Assembly (NCBI GenBank): GCA_033811195.1
Contig: JAPXOZ010000013.1
Coordinates: 1 to 59,854, forward strand
Reading direction: 5' to 3'
Length of the DNA stretch: 59,854 nucleotides
Source: Cacconaster sp033811195
Lineage (GTDB): Bacteria > Bacteroidota > Bacteroidia > Bacteroidales > UBA932
In this document: piece after piece, positions 26,498-35,030 of the stretch
Position numbering within the stretch: position 1 is the first letter of the stretch
Layout: each line of letters opens with the position of its first letter
Program-made: the position numbers and the translations under genes
Notes under the pieces: generated by a model
The model's database searches: none
What the model was told of the DNA's origin: nothing
Seen by the model: only the letters and a program-made list of their open reading frames with translations

Positions 26498-27757
26498 ATG
26501 AACACAAAACTTAAACTGATTATTGCCAATTTTCTCGAATTTGCAGTCTGGGGAGCATACCTGACTTCACAGGGAAGATATCTCGGAACTATCGGGCTTG
26601 CAGAACAAATAGGTTGGTTTTATTCAATTCAGGGCATAGTTTCCATCTTTATGCCCGCATTGATCGGCATTATCGCTGACAAATGGATTCCGGCACAGAA
26701 GCTTCTCGGTATCTGCCATGGTCTCGCAGCCCTATTAATGATGGCTACGGGCTGGTACGGATTGACTGCAGAAACAGTACAATTTGGAACCATCTTCACA
26801 TTATACTCCTTTAGCGTGGCATTCTTCATGCCGACCATAGCTCTGATCAACTCGGTATCTTATAACGCCCTTGAAAAAGCCGGTATGGATACTGTCAAGG
26901 TATTTCCCTCGATCCGTATATGGGGTACTATCGGATTTATCATTTCAATGTGGTGCGTGGACCTTATGGGCATACAGGCCTCTGCCTATCAGTATATCTT
27001 CTCCGGTGCTCTCGGTTTTATACTTGCACTCTACAGTTTCACTCTTACCCACTGTCCTGTAAGTAAGGGTGGAGAGAAGAAGTCTCTCGTAGAGGCTATG
27101 GGGCTGAAAGCTTTTGCACTCTTTAAGGAGAGCAGAATGGCCATCTTCTTTATCTTCTCAATGCTCCTCGGAGTAGCCCTGCAGATTACCAACAGTTTTG
27201 CAAATCCATTCTTAGGGGACTTTGCAGGCATAGAAGCCTATGCTGACACATTTGGTGTGAAACACTCCAATATATTGATTTCACTCTCACAGATTTCTGA
27301 GGCACTTTGTATCCTGCTGATTCCTTTCTTCCTTCGCAGGTTCGGCATCAAAAAGGTGATGCTGATCGCAATGTTTGCATGGGTACTCAGATTCGCCTTT
27401 TTCGGACTCGGCAATCCGGGTAACGGAGTATGGCTCTTTGTCCTCTCCATGCTTGTTTATGGCGTTGCCTTTGACTTCTTCAATATTTCCGGTTCCCTTT
27501 TCGTGGACAGAAATACCGATCACAGCATACGTTCCAGCGCTCAGGGTCTATTTATGTTGATGACCAACGGTATCGGTGCGGCAATCGGAACACTCGGAGC
27601 TCAGGCTGTAGTCAATGCTCTTGTAAATTCACAGACAGACCCTATTGCTAAAATGACCGGCTGGAGCCATACCTGGTTTATTTTTGCCGCCTACGCGCTT
27701 GTAATTACAATTGCCTTTGCAATTTTATTCAAATACAAACACGTACCGGAAAAGTAA
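26498..27757 (+). CDS. MFS transporter of the NupG nucleoside:H+ symporter family
   Basis: A 419-residue protein with about twelve membrane helices. The opening KLKLIIANFLEFAVWGAYL and the segments TIALINSVSYNAL, FPSIRIWGTIGFI and NISGSLFVDRN are characteristic of the NupG/XapB branch of the major facilitator superfamily, which imports nucleosides with protons. Substrate is inferred from the family. It lies 16 bp after the lptF/G-type gene and ends the operon at the terminator at 27771. Confidence 0.88.
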   Translation: MNTKLKLIIANFLEFAVWGAYLTSQGRYLGTIGLAEQIGWFYSIQGIVSIFMPALIGIIADKWIPAQKLLGICHGLAALLMMATGWYGLTAETVQFGTIFTLYSFSVAFFMPTIALINSVSYNALEKAGMDTVKVFPSIRIWGTIGFIISMWCVDLMGIQASAYQYIFSGALGFILALYSFTLTHCPVSKGGEKKSLVEAMGLKAFALFKESRMAIFFIFSMLLGVALQITNSFANPFLGDFAGIEAYADTFGVKHSNILISLSQISEALCILLIPFFLRRFGIKKVMLIAMFAWVLRFAFFGLGNPGNGVWLFVLSMLVYGVAFDFFNISGSLFVDRNTDHSIRSSAQGLFMLMTNGIGAAIGTLGAQAVVNALVNSQTDPIAKMTGWSHTWFIFAAYALVITIAFAILFKYKHVPEK

Positions 27758-27770
27758 ATCAAGTCATATA

Positions 27771-27817
27771 AAAAATGGGGGTCACATCATAAATCATTAT
27801 GACATGACCCCATTTTT
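27771..27817. terminator. Bidirectional intrinsic terminator
   Basis: A long hairpin: AAAAATGGGGGTCA on the left pairs with TGACCCCATTTTT on the right with a single bulged G, and the inner TCATAA/TTATGA pair extends it. A-rich and T-rich flanks on the two sides let it work in both directions. It separates the tgt operon from the convergent lipoprotein gene at 27850. Confidence 0.88.
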
Positions 27818-27849
27818 AATTACTGTTTAGATTCTTCCTATTATTTCAG

Positions 27850-29820
27850 TTACTTCTTTTGTACCACATAGAACATGATGATGGTGTTCTTAGCGAATAG
27901 TTTTTTAGAGCGCTCATCACCTTTAGTGCCGGTAGCTGATACAAGATAAGGAGTTAAATCTGAGCCTTTTATGTAAACAGTTCCTCCTGTCGTGTTGTAT
28001 GTGTACGTGGCACTTTTCATCCACTTGGCCGGAGTACTAACCTTATCGTTGTATTTCCTCAGCAGGGAGATGGGAATATCTTTGAAAGCAAGTTCAGATT
28101 TTTCATTAAACACATAGACAGTAGACTCATTGGCATAATGACCCTCTTGATGCGATGTGTGGTTGAGGGTAAACTTTGTTATCTTGGTGGGGCTTTTGGC
28201 TTTATCTACTGTAAGTTCCATTTCCGTGACCTCACTTATATTTGTAATATAAGTCCTACCTAATGCGGAGACTGTCTTTGTAAATGAAACCTTGCCTCGC
28301 CCGGAGAATTGGGTATTGCTCGACTGATTTTGTTTCAACACAAAGAAATCAGAGGGTTCGGTACAGGAGGAGAACTCATCTAGCCAATATCCTCTTGTCC
28401 CCCTTAAACTGACATGCCAGGAATCATGGTAAACATTCAAGTCTACTCCCTTAGCAGTATTGGCGTCCGGTGATGTATAAAAATGAATATCTCCCAACAA
28501 GTAATAGGCATTTCCACCGGCACTATCTCCCTTATTATCGTCATCTTCTTTTTCTACCGGCTCAGCGGTATTCACCTCTACGACGATTACTTTCCCTGCT
28601 TTCACCTCTACCTCTACTGTTTCGCGACGTCCCTGCTCGTTGATAGCTGTAATAAGCCATTTTCCCGCGGTTAGCAACTGATCAACACCTTTTTTGATAG
28701 TTTTCTTCCCTGTCACGAAGATGGACGGCCCATCATTGGAGGGGGAGTTTTCCTCTTTTTGCGAAATCACTATTTTTGCCGGCTGCTCCTTGTTCTGGTC
28801 CTTAACAACGATTTGACCCTGCTTCTTCTTGTCAACTTCTCGTGTAGCTTTTTGCGATACCCTTTCTATATGTTCGGCCAGTTGCTCGCACATGAAATCC
28901 GAAACTTCCACGGTGGTTTCCCCGAAAACCTCTCCAAAGACTTTCCCCCTAATGTAGTTTTTCATGTCCTCTTTCGCTTTTGCCTTTTCATTGAAATCTT
29001 TAGCATTCGCAAGCCGGTCCACATTGTCAGTGACCGAAACGATCTCCATACCGATCTCTGAGCCGGGCACTATTGTGGAGAAGGCGTCGAGTGCGATCTG
29101 GGCGCCACTAGTCGCTATTTCCCCATAATCTTTCGTCAGGTCTTGCAGGGTCAGTCCCTTCTCGCTAATCGTATACTGTACATCAAGATCTTTCATGGCC
29201 AGCAGGTCACCCATCAGCCGGTTACCATGTCCATCGTAAGACCCATCGAGCATCCTATTGTAGAATTCTTGCTCACTGCGAGGCTTACCGGCCCAGTCGT
29301 AGGTGTCCCAACACTTTACGGCACTTTCATACATTTTGGTGCGGGCATTTCTGTCCACATTGGTGTAAACCACCATGTACCGCTGCCTGTTCCTTTTCTG
29401 TATGCCGGAAACTTTGCCAAAGAAGTTGGTTACGGAACTGACCAGTCCCTTGGTCCTTGTAGGCGACTGCAGCACCCCCGACTTCTCCAGTTGTTGCGCA
29501 GCCCTCACGTACAGTTCCGACTTTTCGCTTATGTCGGCAATGTAGCCAACTAACTGTCTGCGCCCTTTCATGCTCAAGGTTCCCTCAAGCGGACCCGTCG
29601 TGAACCCGTCTGAGGTGTAGCTCAAGAACTCTAGGAACATGGCCTCCTTTAGATACGCAAACTCATAGAAGAGCTCTACGTCAGATTGGAAGCCTTCATA
29701 GCCTGTGTCGGAAGTACTCTCTAAATTTAATCCGGAAGGATCACAGCCCTGCTGTATCAGTATCAACAGAGCTAACAGCATAGTGATGCATTTACGTGTC
29801 AACAATACTCTTTTTTTCAT
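27850..29820 (-). CDS. Large orphan lipoprotein of unknown function
   Basis: I do not recognise this 656-residue protein. The start at 29820 gives a classic lipoprotein signal with lipobox IQQGC (Cys at about residue 26); the frame extends 6 codons further without support. Residues about 60-330 are helical, with a Gly/Ala amphipathic segment (TSGAQIALDAFSTIVPGSEIG) and a charged coiled-coil-like part ending near KKKQG. Residues about 360-440 look like a PEGA-type beta domain (GKWLITAINEQGRRETVEVEV) followed by an acidic linker (EKEDDDNKGD). The last about 210 residues are beta-rich. Probably at the outer membrane. It follows a small lipoprotein by 42 bp. Confidence 0.8.
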   Translation of the reverse strand: MKKRVLLTRKCITMLLALLILIQQGCDPSGLNLESTSDTGYEGFQSDVELFYEFAYLKEAMFLEFLSYTSDGFTTGPLEGTLSMKGRRQLVGYIADISEKSELYVRAAQQLEKSGVLQSPTRTKGLVSSVTNFFGKVSGIQKRNRQRYMVVYTNVDRNARTKMYESAVKCWDTYDWAGKPRSEQEFYNRMLDGSYDGHGNRLMGDLLAMKDLDVQYTISEKGLTLQDLTKDYGEIATSGAQIALDAFSTIVPGSEIGMEIVSVTDNVDRLANAKDFNEKAKAKEDMKNYIRGKVFGEVFGETTVEVSDFMCEQLAEHIERVSQKATREVDKKKQGQIVVKDQNKEQPAKIVISQKEENSPSNDGPSIFVTGKKTIKKGVDQLLTAGKWLITAINEQGRRETVEVEVKAGKVIVVEVNTAEPVEKEDDDNKGDSAGGNAYYLLGDIHFYTSPDANTAKGVDLNVYHDSWHVSLRGTRGYWLDEFSSCTEPSDFFVLKQNQSSNTQFSGRGKVSFTKTVSALGRTYITNISEVTEMELTVDKAKSPTKITKFTLNHTSHQEGHYANESTVYVFNEKSELAFKDIPISLLRKYNDKVSTPAKWMKSATYTYNTTGGTVYIKGSDLTPYLVSATGTKGDERSKKLFAKNTIIMFYVVQKK

Positions 29821-29862
29821 AATAACATCTTTTCTCACGCTAATTTGATTCCAGCGCGATTC

Positions 29863-30291
29863 TCATTTCTTTTTAAATAGTAAATAATCCGTATCAATAT
29901 AATATAATTTTAATTGTTTTGAAATTATTTCGAATCGATTGACTTGATGTAGAGCCGAGACATACTCTCGTCTATCAAAAAGTTCATTGATTTTAGTTCC
30001 TCTTAAGTTTAGAAAATCAAGATTCGCTCCTTTTATCCAATACTCCCCCCTTATGTCATTTGTAGAAGTATGTCCCGTTATTGTTCCGTCTTTCAAAAAT
30101 GTTATTGTATAGCATTTTTCACACTCTTGGGGTTCGGCTTTTCGCAAAGTATTGTCTGCCGTATTGCCAAAACCGGTCAGTTTCCATGTACCGTATAATT
30201 CGGTAGGAGCTTGCTCTTCTTTTTCCTTTTCACACCCCACTCCTATATGCAGGATGGCAAGCGTCATGAGTAGTAATATTTTCGTTTTCAT
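29863..30291 (-). CDS. Small lipoprotein, META/lipocalin-like
   Basis: A 142-residue lipoprotein (lipobox IGVGC, Cys at about residue 20). The mature part reads as a small beta barrel: ELYGTWKLTGFG, YTITFLKDGTITGHTS, RGEYWIKGANLDFLNL and a C-terminal FEIISKQLKLYYIDT. This order of strands resembles META/HslJ-like and lipocalin-like domains of Bacteroidota; exact family not certain. Two cysteines (CEKC) could form a disulfide. It is placed 16 bp after the SGNH esterase gene and is probably cotranscribed with it. Confidence 0.78.
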   Translation of the reverse strand: MKTKILLLMTLAILHIGVGCEKEKEEQAPTELYGTWKLTGFGNTADNTLRKAEPQECEKCYTITFLKDGTITGHTSTNDIRGEYWIKGANLDFLNLRGTKINELFDRREYVSALHQVNRFEIISKQLKLYYIDTDYLLFKKK

Positions 30292-30307
30292 AAAGATGGA
30301 TTTTGCG

Positions 30308-31393
30308 TCATTTTTTCAAATATCTGAGAAATGTTTTTGCCATCCTCAGGAATCCCAAATCGGTCTGATGAGCTCCATCCACAGAGCCTTCATAATCCTT
30401 TCCAGTCAGTTTTTTAGCCGGAATATAGCGCAGGTTGCGATAGCCCTCCTTACGAAGACGTTTATAGAGTTGACGCCAGTATTCATTCTTCTCTATAAGT
30501 TCATTTCTGCTCTTGACATCTACCAAAGTATAGGAGAAAATCACATTTTCCACCATGAAAATCGGCTTGTCAGGATGTTTTTCGGCAAGATATGTGATGA
30601 AATAATAGGCGCTGTCGCGTAAAATCTGTGTCGTGCAATTGGGCAAACAATCAATGACATATTGCTCTGCATCGACTCTTGCCACTATTTCGGCCATGGA
30701 TTTATCCATAAGGGCATTTCCGCTGAAGCCGAGATTGATAACCTCCTGCTGCCTTTCACGACTGATTATCGAGGTATAGACCATACCGGGACGTGAGGCG
30801 CATCCGCCTTGAGTGATGCTTGTACCGTAAAAGAGAATCGGCTTGTGGCTCCCTTTTGTAAGCAGATTACTTTGTGGCATTCCAATGACAGCAGAGGAAT
30901 CAACCCCGATTTCGACACATATGACTTCGTCATAGAGAGGCAAGTAAGCCATATAATCGCGCATTTGACCCGACATATTGCGGACAAACACATTGGAAGA
31001 TTCTTTTCCATTGGGTTGCGCCGTACCTATGAAACGCCAGGTATCATTTTTATCAAGGCAATAGAGGTCTATTCCCCGAATGCCCGTCCCGGCCATATGA
31101 GCCATATTGAAATTATTGAGAAGAGTCCACTTTGCTCCTATCGCCTTTGCATTAGTAGAAAACCTGATTGCCAAACCTGCCGAATTCAGGCCAAGATCCC
31201 ATACCGCCTTACGGGTGACCTCTTTCGTATCGGCAGGCAGCCTTGAATAATAAAGCTCCGTATTATCAAATCCCTGATTGATGAGCATCAACTCCCGGGC
31301 ATCGGTATAGACAAGTTCGGAAGCTTTTTGGCCCCAAACCAAAACCGGAATAAGAGCCGGCAACATCGCAATAAACAACCTTTTAACAATCAT
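30308..31393 (-). CDS. SGNH/GDSL hydrolase with N-terminal GxDLY domain
   Basis: A secreted esterase of 361 residues from the ATG at 31393, chosen because it starts a good signal peptide (MIVKRLFIAMLPALIPVLVW). A start 8 codons upstream would run into miaA. The N-terminal half is a beta-sandwich of the GxDLY family, marked by GIRGIDLYCL. The C-terminal half is an SGNH hydrolase with the catalytic serine in FYGTSITQGG, GFSGNALMD as the Gly/Asn block, and the Asp-x-x-His pair in SVDGAHQTDLG. Family members deacylate polysaccharides. It overlaps no gene with this start and lies 8 bp after miaA. Confidence 0.9.
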   Translation of the reverse strand: MIVKRLFIAMLPALIPVLVWGQKASELVYTDARELMLINQGFDNTELYYSRLPADTKEVTRKAVWDLGLNSAGLAIRFSTNAKAIGAKWTLLNNFNMAHMAGTGIRGIDLYCLDKNDTWRFIGTAQPNGKESSNVFVRNMSGQMRDYMAYLPLYDEVICVEIGVDSSAVIGMPQSNLLTKGSHKPILFYGTSITQGGCASRPGMVYTSIISRERQQEVINLGFSGNALMDKSMAEIVARVDAEQYVIDCLPNCTTQILRDSAYYFITYLAEKHPDKPIFMVENVIFSYTLVDVKSRNELIEKNEYWRQLYKRLRKEGYRNLRYIPAKKLTGKDYEGSVDGAHQTDLGFLRMAKTFLRYLKK

Positions 31394-31401
31394 GACATGC
31401 T

Positions 31402-32271
31402 CTATATTTTTATCCATTCTATCTCTATTCCCTTTCGCTCCATCCCTCGAAACCAGGTCATCTGTCGCTTGGCAAACTGGTGAATGGCAATTCGGAGTCT
31501 GGAGACCATCTCGTCGTACTCCAATTGGCCGGTAAGATACATCGTCAGGAACTTGTATTCCAGACCATACCAGATAAGATCCTCCGGTGGAATGCCGCTA
31601 TCCAAAAGCTGTCGCACCTCTTCAATCATTCCACTCTTCAGACGGGCATCCAGGCGGGCGTCAATTCGGGCGTTGCGCACTTCACGTGAAACGCTTATGC
31701 CTATAAATTTAGTCTTTTTGGGTAAAAATGAACTCCTGCGAACGGGATGTTTCTCCTCCCAAATGGCAATTTCCAGAGCACGGATAAGACGTTTGCGCGT
31801 ATCATAGTCGGTGGTATTGTGTGGCTTACGCAATGACTCATATTTAGCGATAAGCTGCTCTGTAGGAAGTTTCTCCAATTCAGCTCGAAGAGCCATATCA
31901 GGGGGAACTTCAGGAAGATAGTAGCCGCAGGTGGCCGCTTCTATATAAAGTCCGGAACCGCCACATAATATCGGCGTCTTACCCCTTTTGTTAATATCTC
32001 GGTAGACTCGCTCAAAGTCCTTCTGGTATTCAAAAATGTTATATTTGGTGCCGGCATCGGCAATATCTATCAGATGGTAGGAAATCTCTCCATACTCCTC
32101 CAAATCCTTCCCCGTCCCTATATCCATCCCGCGAAATATTTGCCGAGAATCGGCGGAAATGATCTCTCCGTCCAACTCTCGGGCCAGTTTAACCGCATAA
32201 CGGGTCTTACCGGAGGCCGTCGGTCCTAGGACACATATAAGATCATATTCTTGGAATGGAGGTTTGAGCAT
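31402..32271 (-). CDS. miaA: tRNA dimethylallyltransferase
   Basis: Adds a dimethylallyl group to A37 of tRNAs that read codons starting with U. It has the P-loop GPTASGKTRYAVKLA, the DSRQIFRGMDIGTGKDL motif, CGGSGLYIEA, and the late RQMTWFR tRNA-contact motif. Length 289 is normal. The GTGKD variant in place of GTAKP marks the second MiaA subtype that many Bacteroidota carry in addition to the standard one. First gene of a leftward operon with the esterase and the two lipoproteins. Confidence 0.93.
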   Translation of the reverse strand: MLKPPFQEYDLICVLGPTASGKTRYAVKLARELDGEIISADSRQIFRGMDIGTGKDLEEYGEISYHLIDIADAGTKYNIFEYQKDFERVYRDINKRGKTPILCGGSGLYIEAATCGYYLPEVPPDMALRAELEKLPTEQLIAKYESLRKPHNTTDYDTRKRLIRALEIAIWEEKHPVRRSSFLPKKTKFIGISVSREVRNARIDARLDARLKSGMIEEVRQLLDSGIPPEDLIWYGLEYKFLTMYLTGQLEYDEMVSRLRIAIHQFAKRQMTWFRGMERKGIEIEWIKI

Positions 32272-32283
32272 ATCGGGAGATCC

Positions 32284-32316
32284 TTTGGTTTATTCCACAA
32301 AAATAAACTAATTTTG
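32284..32316 (+). promoter_or_regulatory. smpB promoter
   Basis: A -33 TTTG (32284-32287) and a -7 TAATTTTG (32309-32316) are separated by 21 bp, an excellent match to the Bacteroidota housekeeping promoter. The leader to smpB is about 58 nt. Confidence 0.7.
32298..32305 (-). promoter_or_regulatory. -7 box of the miaA promoter
   Basis: Minus-strand TATTTTTG fits TAnnTTTG and predicts a leader of about 20 nt to the miaA ATG. It lies inside the spacer of the smpB promoter, so the two divergent promoters overlap and may compete for polymerase. Confidence 0.55.
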
Positions 32317-32379
32317 CATCGCTTCGCAGCATTTATGCATCTATTGTTGCAAACAACTGAGAAAAGCATCGTCATATAA

Positions 32380-32835
32380 ATGGCAAAGAGGAAGGAAAAT
32401 AGAATCGACATAAGGAACAAGAAGGCTACTTTCGACTACGAACTGATAGAGCATTTCACAGCCGGCATCGTGCTCAGCGGTAGCGAGATCAAGTCCATAC
32501 GTGCAGGCAAGGCCTCGCTCGTGGACAGCTACTGTTATTTTGTCGAAAATGAACTCTTTGTAAAGAATATGCACATCGCCGAGTATTGGTGGGGCTCTGC
32601 ATTCAGCCGCCAGGACCCAAAACGGGACCGCAAACTGCTGCTTACGAAGAGAGAACTGCGCAAATTATATCGTGCAACACGTGAAAAGGGCATGACTATC
32701 ATTGCCACAAGGCTTTTCATATCGGAAAATGGCTATGCTAAACTCAACATCTCACTTGCTCGCGGTAAACGTGAATTTGACAAACGTCAATCCATAAAAG
32801 AGAAGGATATGCGCCGCGAAATGGAGCGTGTGTGA
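32380..32835 (+). CDS. smpB: SsrA-binding protein SmpB
   Basis: Binds tmRNA and delivers it to stalled ribosomes for trans-translation. The 151-residue protein has the oligonucleotide-binding barrel (IRNKKATFDYELIEHFTAGIVLSGSEIKSIR), YCYFVENELFVKNMHIAEY, and the C-terminal basic tail GKREFDKRQSIKEKDMRREM that enters the mRNA channel. All diagnostic blocks are present. The tmRNA gene itself is not in the window. Confidence 0.97.
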   Translation: MAKRKENRIDIRNKKATFDYELIEHFTAGIVLSGSEIKSIRAGKASLVDSYCYFVENELFVKNMHIAEYWWGSAFSRQDPKRDRKLLLTKRELRKLYRATREKGMTIIATRLFISENGYAKLNISLARGKREFDKRQSIKEKDMRREMERV

Positions 32836-32863
32836 CAATTGCAAATTGACAAACTATTGATCC

Positions 32864-33202
32864 ATGGACAATTATTTAATTTACCACTTCATCATCTCCA
32901 ACAAGAGTAAATTCATTGCAAGCGATCTTGAGAACATCAGAATTGCTATGGAGAATATGTCCAAAGAACAATGTCTCAATGTGAGCAAAGTCAATTTCAC
33001 CAGCCCCAAACTAATGCTGGTCGTCTCCATAATTCTTGGATTTTTTGGCGTCGACAGGATGGTGTTGGGGGAATTCGGATTCGGATTTCTCAAACTCATC
33101 ACCTTTGGAGGATGTGGTGTATGGTGGCTTGCCGACCTATTCCTGATAATGAGGAAGACTAAGGATTTTAACTATAGTAAATTTCTCCGGAATATAGTTT
33201 GA
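32864..33202 (+). CDS. TM2 domain membrane protein
   Basis: A 112-residue protein. An N-terminal soluble part of about 45 residues precedes a TM2 domain: PKLMLVVSIILGFFGVDRM, then GFGFLKLITFGGCGVWWLADL, with the conserved GxxGxDRF-like turn between two helices. TM2 proteins are widespread and their role is unknown. It lies 28 bp after smpB and ends 2 bp before the stop of convergent lgt. Confidence 0.88.
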   Translation: MDNYLIYHFIISNKSKFIASDLENIRIAMENMSKEQCLNVSKVNFTSPKLMLVVSIILGFFGVDRMVLGEFGFGFLKLITFGGCGVWWLADLFLIMRKTKDFNYSKFLRNIV

Positions 33203-33204
33203 TA

Positions 33205-34080
33205 CTACTTCTTCTTTCTCTCTTTAGGAGAAGGGTGGTAATTTTTCTTAGGCTGCTGGACGACCGCCATAGCAGGCTTTTTCGCAATAAGACTCCATAA
33301 GAGTATCACCACTCCCGCAACAACGAAGGGTATGCTAAGCAGTTGGCCCATATTTAAAGCCATTCCCTCCTCAAAGGAGACCTGGGGCTCCTTAACAAAT
33401 TCGATAAGAAATCTCATACCAAAAAGCACTATTAGGAAAACACCGAAAAGAGTACCCTTTTTGAGACTCTTCAGACGATATCGGTAGGCTGCTAGCAATG
33501 CGAATCCCAGCAAAAGATAACTCAATGCCTCATATATCTGCGTCGGATGTTTGGGCACTGTTTCACCGCGCTGCACGAAAATAAATCCCCAGGGCAGGTC
33601 GGTCGGATTGCCGTAAATCTCTGAATTCATAAGATTGCCAAGACGTATAAAGCATCCGGCGAAAGCTACCGCAATGACAATTCTATCCAAAATCCACATC
33701 ATATCGAACCCATTTTTCCGGCCATATTTGTGACAATACCACCATATAGCCAACAGCACTCCTATGGCTCCGCCGTGACTCGCAAGACCCCCTTTCCATG
33801 GCATGAATATCTCAATCCAGTGAGATCTGCTCAGATAATACTCAGGCTGATAGAAAAGACAGTGTCCCAAACGGGCTCCTACGATGGTGCCAATGAGCAT
33901 CGCATAGAGTAGCGGTTCCAGCAGCTTTACATCAACCCCCTCTCTTTTGTAAAATTTGGTAAAAAGCCAATATCCAAGAGGGAAACCCGCGATAAAGAGC
34001 AGTCCGTAATATCTGACGGTCAAGGGACCAAGCTCAAATATCACCGGATCCACATTCCATACTACTGATAAAAAATCCAT
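33205..34080 (-). CDS. lgt: Prolipoprotein diacylglyceryl transferase
   Basis: Transfers diacylglycerol to the lipobox cysteine of prolipoproteins, the first step of lipoprotein maturation. The 291-residue membrane protein has the RYYGLLFIAGFPLGY opening, the essential histidine in GGLASHGGAIG, the arginine-containing signature GCFIRLGNLMNSEIYG, and HPTQIYEALSY. It ends with a short basic tail. It is the last gene of the pgk, methyltransferase and lgt unit. The window encodes several lipoproteins that would be its clients. Confidence 0.96.
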   Translation of the reverse strand: MDFLSVVWNVDPVIFELGPLTVRYYGLLFIAGFPLGYWLFTKFYKREGVDVKLLEPLLYAMLIGTIVGARLGHCLFYQPEYYLSRSHWIEIFMPWKGGLASHGGAIGVLLAIWWYCHKYGRKNGFDMMWILDRIVIAVAFAGCFIRLGNLMNSEIYGNPTDLPWGFIFVQRGETVPKHPTQIYEALSYLLLGFALLAAYRYRLKSLKKGTLFGVFLIVLFGMRFLIEFVKEPQVSFEEGMALNMGQLLSIPFVVAGVVILLWSLIAKKPAMAVVQQPKKNYHPSPKERKKK

Positions 34081-34112
34081 AATCTGTCGGTATTTATTTC
34101 AAAATTATAAAA

Positions 34113-35021
34113 TTAACGCTTTAACCTCGCAAAAATACTCATCGGAAGCGCCTTGCCGAAACTATCCTTGAGCACCAATTCGCCACAATCCAGCGAACGG
34201 TACTTCTCTCCAAAAGCACAGCGTACCATAGTCTCTGCCATAACAGGTGAATAACCGTTGGAATAGAGGTTGAGCACCATAAAACTCCCCTCCGGAGCAA
34301 GTATTGAGGCTACATGTAGGAGCATATCATAGATAGACTCATCGAGCTTCCACCTCTCTCCGTCAGGACCGTAGCCGTATGCCGGAGGATCAAGAATGAT
34401 GCCATTGTAGAGGTTGCCTCTTCGTGCTTCGCGTTTAACAAAAAGCAGCGCATCTTCAATTAGCCAGCGTATGTTATCCAACCCGCTTGCCTCCATATTG
34501 CCTCGCGCCCAAGTCACAACTTGACGCACGGAATCAAGATGAGTAACCTCTGCTCCAGCCTTTCTGGCAGCAAGCGAGGCAGCTCCGGTATAGGCAAAAA
34601 GGTTTAGCACCCTGGGAGGGACCTCGTCCGAAGAAGAAGTCGCAATCTCCTTAACGCTGCTATGTATGTAGTCCCAATTTGGAGCCTGTTCGGGAAAAAC
34701 TCCGACGTGCTTGAACGAAGTAAGTTTCAGGCTAAGGTCAAATACCCCGTCTCGATAGGATATCATCCACTCCTTATCCATCTTGCGAAGCATGTTCCAC
34801 GATCCACTGTCCTCCTTTCTTGCTTTGCCTAAGCCTAGACCTGGGGCGAACTTAGTATGGGCGCGACAGAGCCACTCATCCTCGGAGAGAGTCCGCTCCC
34901 AAAGAGCCCTAGGCTCAGGTCGAATAATCACATACCTACCGAAGCGCTCCAGTTTTTCGAAGTTTCCGGAGTCTATAAGTTCATAGTCACTCCAAGATAG
35001 GGATGGATATTCTATAGTCAT
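34113..35021 (-). CDS. Class I SAM-dependent methyltransferase, RlmI-like
   Basis: A 302-residue methyltransferase of the RlmI/RlmK-like Rossmann group that modifies rRNA bases. It shows the SAM-binding motif LNLFAYTGAASLAARKAGAE, the acidic strand THLDSVRQVV, and the catalytic IILDPPAYGYG. The N-terminal part is a short beta domain instead of a PUA domain. The exact nucleotide target is unknown. It starts 9 bp after pgk, so it is part of that operon. Confidence 0.88.
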   Translation of the reverse strand: MTIEYPSLSWSDYELIDSGNFEKLERFGRYVIIRPEPRALWERTLSEDEWLCRAHTKFAPGLGLGKARKEDSGSWNMLRKMDKEWMISYRDGVFDLSLKLTSFKHVGVFPEQAPNWDYIHSSVKEIATSSSDEVPPRVLNLFAYTGAASLAARKAGAEVTHLDSVRQVVTWARGNMEASGLDNIRWLIEDALLFVKREARRGNLYNGIILDPPAYGYGPDGERWKLDESIYDMLLHVASILAPEGSFMVLNLYSNGYSPVMAETMVRCAFGEKYRSLDCGELVLKDSFGKALPMSIFARLKR

Positions 35022-35030
35022 ACGGAATGA

